From DATFWC01 sp045801465 (GTDB lineage Bacteria; Pseudomonadota; Alphaproteobacteria; Rhizobiales; Xanthobacteraceae): DNA of 11,051 nt. Position numbers and translations under genes: made by a program. This document shows, in pieces, positions 6,407-11,051 of the stretch (position 1 is its first letter; the number at the start of each line of letters is the position of its first letter). Below the pieces are notes generated by a model that saw only the letters and a list, made by a program, of their open reading frames with translations, did no database searches and had not been told where the DNA came from. Location: assembly GCA_045801465.1 (NCBI GenBank), contig JBJMSU010000102.1, forward strand, positions 1 through 11,051. The letters are read 5' to 3'.

Positions 6407-6434
6407 TTGCCCGCTTACGCCGCTTCGTTATCAT
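6407..6434 (+). promoter_or_regulatory. Promoter of the toxin-antitoxin pair
   Basis: TTGCCC (6407-6412), a 16-base spacer and TATCAT (6429-6434, five of six consensus bases) precede the antitoxin ATG at 6442. The -10 ends only seven bases before the ATG, and no Shine-Dalgarno-like sequence lies between. Transcription would therefore begin at or next to the start codon. Repeats of CGCTT(C/A)CG at 6395, 6412 and 6421 overlap the promoter and could be the antitoxin-binding site. Confidence 0.45.
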
Positions 6435-6441
6435 CTCAGTC

Positions 6442-6705
6442 ATGAAAACCATCGAGATCGACGAACACACAGCCGAAGTTCTGGAGGCGCAGGCGGCGGC
6501 GCGCGGCGTGACGATCGGCCAGGTGGTGGCAGATCTCGTTGCCTTCATCGATCCGCAAGTTCCGGCGGATGCCGAGGAATTGGCCGAGCTGGACCGCCAA
6601 TGGGCCGCCATCGAGGCCGGCGAGCCGACGATTCCGCACGAGCAGGTCGCGCGCTGGCTCGAGACCTGGGGAACGCCGGCGTTCAAGCCGTGGCATGAGC
6701 GATGA
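6442..6705 (+). CDS. Antitoxin of a ParE/RelE-type toxin-antitoxin pair (ribbon-helix-helix-like)
   Basis: This 87-residue, acidic protein lies directly ahead of a ParE/RelE-like toxin. The N-terminal 35 residues (MKTIEIDEHTAEVLEAQAAA, then VTIGQVVADLV) fit a short beta strand plus two helices, as in CopG/ribbon-helix-helix DNA-binding antitoxins. The C-terminal half (IPHEQVARWLETWG and FKPW) would be the toxin-binding tail. The stop codon overlaps the toxin start by four bases (ATGA), the classic coupled arrangement. The expected role is to neutralise the toxin and repress its own promoter. No ribosome binding site precedes it, so it may be translated from a leaderless message. The pairing is confident; the exact antitoxin family is less so. 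Confidence 0.82.
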   Translation: MKTIEIDEHTAEVLEAQAAARGVTIGQVVADLVAFIDPQVPADAEELAELDRQWAAIEAGEPTIPHEQVARWLETWGTPAFKPWHER

Positions 6706-6986
6706 AGCTCGAATGGTCGGCTGCGGCTCTCGCCGACCTCGATCGCTTCGCTGCTTTTCTGCAAGAACGTCACCCAACGCTCGCCAGTATCGTTGCTCGT
6801 GAAATCTTGTCTAAGGCGCAGATGCTGGAAGCACATCCGCAGCTTGGTTACCCAATCGGAGATGGTGGAGAGTACCGGCAGGTCGTGCTGGAGGTGCTGC
6901 GAGCGAAATATGTTTTTCGCTATCGTGTTGCTGATGATCGCATCGTAATGTTGCGCGTTTTTCACGGGCGAGAAAAACGTGAATGA
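6702..6986 (+). CDS. ParE/RelE-superfamily toxin
   Basis: This 94-residue basic protein shows the ParE/RelE layout: MKLEWSAAALADLDRFAAFL at the N-terminus, a helix with ASIVAREILSKAQML, the P-x-L-G-Y turn (HPQLGYPIGDGGEYRQ, about 47-62), then YVFRYRVADDRIVMLRVFHG ending in RE-K-R. Members either block gyrase (ParE) or cleave mRNA at the ribosome (RelE). The sequence looks closer to ParE-like RelE/StbE members, and I cannot decide the target from sequence. It is coupled to the antitoxin by a 4-base overlap. Its end is 38 bases from the convergent dnaE2 stop, with only a weak GCACG/CGTGC stem and no T-run between them. Codon use is somewhat less GC-rich than in neighbouring genes, consistent with an acquired module. 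Confidence 0.87.
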   Translation: MKLEWSAAALADLDRFAAFLQERHPTLASIVAREILSKAQMLEAHPQLGYPIGDGGEYRQVVLEVLRAKYVFRYRVADDRIVMLRVFHGREKRE

Positions 6987-7024
6987 GCACGTGCTGCCGG
7001 AGGGCCGTGCTGGCTGGTAGCAGG

Positions 7025-10000
7025 TCAATGAAAATTCCGCCCCTTCGGCATGACGGCCGCCGCGGGGGTGACGTCGAACAGGTCGGGCTTCTCCTTCAGT
7101 GAGGTGACGAGGGCGTCGCCGGCGCGCGGGTGGCGGTGGCGCTCGACCGCGGGGCGCCGGAAGTCATCGCCGCATTTCGTCGCGTCGGCCCGGCTGAGCG
7201 TGTCGATGCGCGCGTCGCCTTCGGTGAGGCGGCGGAGCAGGAAGGAGAGATCCTCCACGCGATCGGTGACCACATGGATGACGCCGGATTCGTTCTGCAG
7301 CTTGCCGGTGACGCTGATCAGCCGGGCGCCGAGCACGGCCGGGCGATAGAGCTCGAAGGTCCTGAGCCACAGGATCGCGTTGGCGATGCCGGTCTCGTCC
7401 TCGAGCGTCATGAAGATCGCCTTGGCGTCGCCCGGCCGCTGGCGCACCAGCACCAGGCCGGCGACGGTGACGCGCGGCCCCGAGGACAGGGCGGCGAGAC
7501 GCGCGGTGGGCAGGATGCCGCGGCGGTCGAGGTCTTGGCGCAGGAAGGAGACCGGATGCGCCTTCAGCGAGAGATGCAGGTGACGATAATCCTCGATCAC
7601 CTGCTCGCCCGGCGGCATGGGCGGCAGATGCGCGTCAGGTTCGCGCTCCGGCATGTCGACGCGGGCAAACAGCGGCAGGTCATCCTTGTCGCCGCTGCGC
7701 TTGAGCGCCCGCACCGCCCATAAGGCATCGCGGCGGGAAAGCCCAAGCGAGCCGAAGGCATCGGCCTGGGCGAGCTTCTCCAGCACGGCGGGCGGCAGCC
7801 GTGTGCGCAGCCACAGGTCGCGCACGGAATCGAAGCCTTTGCCGCGCACGCTCTCGATTCGGAGCGCGTGCGCCTGCGACATGCCGCTGACCTGGCGGAG
7901 CCCAAGCCGCAGCGCATGCGTGGTATGGATGTCGTCCTGCATGCCGGCATGACGCGGATGCAGCCGGCCTTTGATCTCCTCCCGGCTGGAGATTCCTTGC
8001 CACCCCCCTCCCGGCACGCTGCGCGTGCCGACCTCCCCCACAAGGGGGGAGGTGTCGCCTGTGGCCCGGTCGTGCTCCCCTCGCGGCTGAGCTTTGGGCA
8101 CGGATGTAGCCGCAGGCTCGGCATGTTCCCTCCCCCCTTGTGGGGGAGGGTTAGGGAGGGGGGTGTTCGACAGAAACGATTTGCTTGTCGCGAAAGGGGA
8201 GGGATGAAGTGGCTCCAGGCTGCAGTCCCAGTCGGAGAAATTGACGTCGACCGGCCGCACGTCGACGCCGTGCTCCTGCGCGTCGCGCACGATCTGCGCC
8301 GGGGCATAGAAACCCATGGGCTGGCTGTTGAGGAGCGCGGCCGCGAACACGTCGGGATAGCGGCATTTGATCCAGGCGGAGGCATAGACCAGCAGGGCAA
8401 AGCTCGCCGCATGGCTCTCGGGAAAACCGTATTCGCCGAAACCCTCGATCTGCTTGAAGCAGCGCTTGGCGAAGTCGGCCGGATAGCCGCGCCGCGTCAT
8501 GCCGTCCACGAACTCTTCGCGGAAACGGTCGATGGTACCGACGCGCTTGAAGGTCGCCATGGCGCGGCGCAGGCGGTCGGCCTTGGCGGGGGCAAAGCCG
8601 GCCGCCACGATGGCGATGCGCATGGCCTGTTCCTGGAACAGCGGGACGCCGAGCGTCTTGGCGAGCACCTGCTTGAGCTCGTCCTTTTCACCGTGCTCAG
8701 GCGACGGCGACGGATAGTCGGGCTCCTCGCCGGTTTCGCGCAGCTTCTCGCGGCGCTTCAAATAGGGATGCACCATGTCGCCCTGGATCGGTCCCGGCCG
8801 CACGATCGCCACCTCGATGACGAGGTCGTAGAACTCGTACGGCCGGAGCCGCGGCAGCATCGACATCTGCGCGCGGCTCTCGATCTGGAACACGCCGATC
8901 GTGTCGGCGCGCTGGATCATGCGATAGACCGCTTTATCCTCCGCCGGGATGGCCGTGAGGGAGAGGGGGACGAACCTGTCCCTGTCTAAGAGCTCTAATT
9001 TTTCCGGGTAAGCGGCGCGGCTGGGCTCGTTCATCCCTCCCCCGAAGGGGGAGGGTGGCCGACCCCGGCGTTCAGCCGGGGGAGGCCGGGTGGGGGATTG
9101 AGATGAATCCGAAAGCCCACCAAGTGCGACATCGCTCGTCTGGAGTGATTGCTGAATACGAGTTCCGCCATCACCCCCACCCGGTCGGCCTGCGGCCGAC
9201 CACCCTCCCCCTTCGGGGGAGGGATGGAGTTCGTGGCCCGCGAGGTGCGCAGAAGCGACGTAATGCTCCTTCAACAGATCGAAGGAGCGGCGCAGGCAGG
9301 AGAGCATGCCGAGGCCGAGCACGTCGACCTTCAGGATGCCGAGATCGTTGAGGTCGTCCTTGTCCCACTCGACCACGGTGCGATCGTCCATGGCGGCGTT
9401 CTCGATCGGCACCACCTCGTCGAGACGCGTGCGGGTGATGACGAAGCCGCCCACATGCTGGGAGAGATGGCGGGGAAAGCCCATCAGCTCCTCGGCGAGC
9501 GCCATCACCCGGGTGAGACGGGGATCGGAGGCATCGAGCCCGACGCGGCGCGCTGCGCTTCCTGTGACGCCTTCCATCGACCAGCCCCACAGCGTGCCGG
9601 CCATGGCGCCGACGGTATCGTCCGAGAGGCCGAAGACCTTGCCGACTTCGCGGATGGCGCTGCGGCCGCGATAGGAGATCACGGTCGCGGCAAGGCCGGC
9701 GCGGTCGCGGCCGTAGCGCTGGTAGATGTGCTGGATCACCTCCTCGCGCCGCTCGTGCTCGAAATCGACGTCGATGTCGGGCGGCTCGCGCCGCTCGGCG
9801 GACACGAAGCGCTCGAACAGAAGATTGATGCGCTCGGGATCGACCTCGGTGATGCCGAGGCAATAGCAGATCACCGAATTGGCGGCGGAGCCGCGGCCCT
9901 GGCACAGGATACCCTTCGAGCGCGCGAACCGTACGATGTCGTGCACGGTCAGGAAGTACGGTGCATAGTTGAGCTCGGCCGTGACGGCGAGCTCGTGATC

Positions 10001-10903
10001 GAGCGCACGACGGATGTCGAGCCGCATGCCGTCCGGATAGCGGCGCCGCACGCCCTGTTCGGTGAGGGCGACCAGCGCCTCCTGCGGTGTGGCATAGCCT
10101 TGGCGCGTCTCGTCGGGATAATCGTATTTGAGTTCATCGAGCGAGAAGCGGCAGCGTTCCAGGAAGCGCAGGGTTTCGTTCACCGCCTGCGGCGCCGCAC
10201 AGAACAGCCGCGCCATCTCGGTTCCTGATTTCAGATGCCGTTCGGCATTGGCTTCGAGCAGGCGGCCGGCACAATCGATGGTCACGTGCTCGCGGATGCA
10301 GGTGACCACGTCCTGCAGCGCGCGCCGCTCGGGCGCATGATAGAGCACATCGTTGACGGCGATCAGCGGGACGCGCGTCGCGGCGGCGAGCCGGGCGAGG
10401 CGGGTGAGCCGCCGTTGGTCGTCGCCGCGATAGAGCATGGCGGCGGCGAGCCAGACGGACCGTCGCGAAGCGGCTTCGTTCAGCCGTTCGAGCAAAGGGT
10501 GTAGCGCGCCGGCATTGATGCGGTCCGGCACGACGATGAGATTGAGCCCATCGATGTGCTCCATGAGATCGTCGAGGAAGAGGAGGCACTCGCCTTTGTC
10601 GGCGCGGCTCTTGCCCACGCTGAGCAGACGGGTGAGGCGGCCCCAGGCCGCACGATCCTGCGGGTAGGCGAGGATGTCGGGCGTGGCGTCGGCGAACACG
10701 ACGCGCGCACCGACGACGAGCCTGAATTCGATCTCCTTTGCCTTGGTATAGGCGCGCACCACGCCGGCCACGGAATTGCGATCGGCAATCCCGAGGGCGG
10801 CAAGCTCAAGCTCCTGGGCGCGGGTAACCAGCTCCTCCGGGTGCGACGCGCCGCGCAGGAAGGAGAAATTGGTGGTGACGGCAAGCTCGGCGTAAGCGGA
10901 CAT
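7025..10903 (-). CDS. dnaE2: Error-prone DNA polymerase DnaE2 (ImuC), with two in-frame repeat-derived insertions
   Basis: This C-family polymerase is part of the ImuA-ImuB-DnaE2 mutasome and performs translesion synthesis and SOS mutagenesis with ImuB. Numbering is from ATG 10903. The PHP domain begins YAELAVTTNFSFLRGASHPE. The palm carries PDIDVDF with Asp378 and Asp380, and KVDVLGLG with Asp527, the three catalytic aspartates. The fingers segment includes FQIESRAQMSMLPRL and RPGPIQGDMVHPYL. A helix-hairpin-helix region follows at about 1000-1065 and an OB fold at about 1143-1225; the protein ends in PKGRNFH, typical of DnaE2. At 1292 residues it is roughly 150 longer than usual. The excess is two Pro/Gly-rich inserts at about 550-640 and 900-995, both matching palindromic DNA elements. 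A GTG at 10915 overlapping the imuB stop (GTGA) is an alternative start adding four residues. I prefer the ATG because a weak GTGAG lies ahead of it and the family N-terminus is MSAYAEL-like. No stop or frameshift is seen, so it is probably functional. Confidence 0.95.
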   Translation of the reverse strand: MSAYAELAVTTNFSFLRGASHPEELVTRAQELELAALGIADRNSVAGVVRAYTKAKEIEFRLVVGARVVFADATPDILAYPQDRAAWGRLTRLLSVGKSRADKGECLLFLDDLMEHIDGLNLIVVPDRINAGALHPLLERLNEAASRRSVWLAAAMLYRGDDQRRLTRLARLAAATRVPLIAVNDVLYHAPERRALQDVVTCIREHVTIDCAGRLLEANAERHLKSGTEMARLFCAAPQAVNETLRFLERCRFSLDELKYDYPDETRQGYATPQEALVALTEQGVRRRYPDGMRLDIRRALDHELAVTAELNYAPYFLTVHDIVRFARSKGILCQGRGSAANSVICYCLGITEVDPERINLLFERFVSAERREPPDIDVDFEHERREEVIQHIYQRYGRDRAGLAATVISYRGRSAIREVGKVFGLSDDTVGAMAGTLWGWSMEGVTGSAARRVGLDASDPRLTRVMALAEELMGFPRHLSQHVGGFVITRTRLDEVVPIENAAMDDRTVVEWDKDDLNDLGILKVDVLGLGMLSCLRRSFDLLKEHYVASAHLAGHELHPSPEGGGWSAAGRPGGGDGGTRIQQSLQTSDVALGGLSDSSQSPTRPPPAERRGRPPSPFGGGMNEPSRAAYPEKLELLDRDRFVPLSLTAIPAEDKAVYRMIQRADTIGVFQIESRAQMSMLPRLRPYEFYDLVIEVAIVRPGPIQGDMVHPYLKRREKLRETGEEPDYPSPSPEHGEKDELKQVLAKTLGVPLFQEQAMRIAIVAAGFAPAKADRLRRAMATFKRVGTIDRFREEFVDGMTRRGYPADFAKRCFKQIEGFGEYGFPESHAASFALLVYASAWIKCRYPDVFAAALLNSQPMGFYAPAQIVRDAQEHGVDVRPVDVNFSDWDCSLEPLHPSPFATSKSFLSNTPLPNPPPQGGREHAEPAATSVPKAQPRGEHDRATGDTSPLVGEVGTRSVPGGGWQGISSREEIKGRLHPRHAGMQDDIHTTHALRLGLRQVSGMSQAHALRIESVRGKGFDSVRDLWLRTRLPPAVLEKLAQADAFGSLGLSRRDALWAVRALKRSGDKDDLPLFARVDMPEREPDAHLPPMPPGEQVIEDYRHLHLSLKAHPVSFLRQDLDRRGILPTARLAALSSGPRVTVAGLVLVRQRPGDAKAIFMTLEDETGIANAILWLRTFELYRPAVLGARLISVTGKLQNESGVIHVVTDRVEDLSFLLRRLTEGDARIDTLSRADATKCGDDFRRPAVERHRHPRAGDALVTSLKEKPDLFDVTPAAAVMPKGRNFH
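8001..8165. repeat. Palindromic element inside dnaE2 (insertion 2)
   Basis: Outer arms CACCCCCCTCCC (8001-8012) and GGGAGGGGGGTG (8154-8165) are perfect inverted repeats. Between them are three hairpins: GGCACGC-TGC-GCGTGCC (8013-8029), a C-rich/G-rich stem at 8031-8053 with loop ACAA, and its inverted near-copy at 8128-8150 with loop TTGT. The unique core is about 8054-8127. Read on the minus strand in the dnaE2 frame it encodes residues about 914-968 (TPLPNPPPQGGRE ... TSPLVGEVGTRSVPGGGW). It lies between the fingers-domain end (DVNFSDWDCSLE) and the helix-hairpin-helix region. Confidence 0.85.
9033..9225. repeat. Palindromic element inside dnaE2 (insertion 1)
   Basis: The ends are inverted copies of one hairpin: CCCTCCCCC-GAA-GGGGGAGGG (9035-9055) and CCCTCCCCC-TTC-GGGGGAGGG (9203-9223), inside a longer match running from ATCCC to GGTGG. 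Further in, each half has a second hairpin (CCCCGGC/GCCGGGG at 9063-9081; GGTCGGCC/GGCCGACC at 9183-9201) and then an inverted CCGGGTGGGGG (9086-9096, 9174-9184). The unique core is 9097-9173. In the dnaE2 frame it encodes residues about 560-624, Gly/Pro/Ser-rich, between the third catalytic aspartate region (SFDLLKEHY) and LTAIPAEDKAVY. Confidence 0.87.
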
Positions 10904-10911
10904 GGTTTTAC

Positions 10912-11051
10912 TCACGCGAACAGGCCATGCAGGTACCAGCGTGGCTCTCCCGTCTCGCGCTCGTACAGGCCTGCGCGATAGACCCAGAACCGCGCGCCCT
11001 CCCGGCTCTCGATGCGGAAATAATCGCGGGTGAGCGCCGTGCCGGCCGCGT
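10912..11051 (-). CDS. imuB: ImuB (Y-family-polymerase-like protein), C-terminal end only
   Basis: The minus strand is open from the right edge to TGA at 10912-10914. The 45 visible codons read AGTALTRDYFRIESREGARF, then WVYRAGLYERE, TGEPRWYLHG and LFA, which is the characteristic ImuB C-terminus (LTRDYFR ... RW-LHGLFA). ImuB is a catalytically inactive Y-family-like protein that bridges RecA/ImuA, the beta clamp and DnaE2. Its stop overlaps a possible GTG start of dnaE2 (GTGA) and is nine bases from the ATG start I prefer, so the two are one operon with likely translational coupling. The 5' part, and any imuA or LexA-regulated promoter, lie outside the window. Confidence 0.9.
   Translation of the reverse strand, partial: AAGTALTRDYFRIESREGARFWVYRAGLYERETGEPRWYLHGLFA

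Noticed and set aside
6987..7024. A bidirectional terminator between the toxin and dnaE2
   Set aside because: Only a 5-bp GCACG/CGTGC stem with a long loop and no T-run in either direction.
8001..9225. A CRISPR-like array from the recurring C/G-rich hairpins
   Set aside because: The hairpins are inverted pairs in two separate elements, with no regular repeat-spacer pattern.
7025..10903. dnaE2 as a pseudogene because of two insertions
   Set aside because: Both insertions keep the frame, no stop is present, and catalytic aspartates and the C-terminal motif are intact.

Overview
The window looks like chromosomal DNA from a high-GC alphaproteobacterium, most likely Rhizobiales of the Bradyrhizobium / Rhodopseudomonas / Xanthobacteraceae group. 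The evidence is the strong GC bias at third codon positions, an imuB–dnaE2 mutagenesis cassette, alphaproteobacterial-type protein sequences and three GC-rich palindromic interspersed repeats. This placement is inferred from sequence character only.

Positions 1-6300 (minus strand) hold an aromatic-acid catabolic block. In transcription order it contains: a BzdR/BoxR-type repressor (helix-turn-helix plus shikimate-kinase-like domain); boxC (ring-opening 2,3-epoxybenzoyl-CoA dihydrolase); boxB (diiron benzoyl-CoA 2,3-epoxidase); idi (type I isopentenyl-diphosphate isomerase); and the first 385 codons of an AroY-like UbiD-family prenylated-FMN decarboxylase that runs off the left edge. BoxC and BoxB are the core of aerobic benzoyl-CoA oxidation (the box pathway). 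The reductase boxA, the benzoate-CoA ligase and the later ring-cleavage steps are not in the window. The boxR-boxC gap has a good sigma-70-like promoter overlapped by TGCA-N6-TGCA motifs. The same motif, as a perfect 14-bp palindrome, lies just upstream of boxR. The inferred circuit is an autoregulated repressor controlling boxCB. The boxC-boxB gap is filled by a nested palindromic repeat.

Positions 6301-6441 are a divergent regulatory gap between boxR and a plus-strand toxin-antitoxin pair (6442-6986). The pair has a small CopG/ribbon-helix-helix-type antitoxin overlapping a ParE/RelE-type toxin by 4 nt. The antitoxin may be translated from a nearly leaderless mRNA.

Positions 7025-11051 (minus strand) hold dnaE2 (error-prone DNA polymerase ImuC) and, upstream of it, the 3' end of imuB, with coupled or nearly coupled translation. 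dnaE2 is unusually long because two different GC-rich palindromic elements (about 193 and 165 bp) sit inside it in frame. They encode Pro/Gly-rich segments at what look like domain-linker or loop positions.

The most interesting points are: (1) the BoxR operator layout; (2) idi next to a ubiD gene, which would make sense if Idi supplies the prenyl donor for the UbiD cofactor; and (3) the two protein-coding palindromic elements in dnaE2. No RNA genes, CRISPR arrays or complete insertion sequences were seen.
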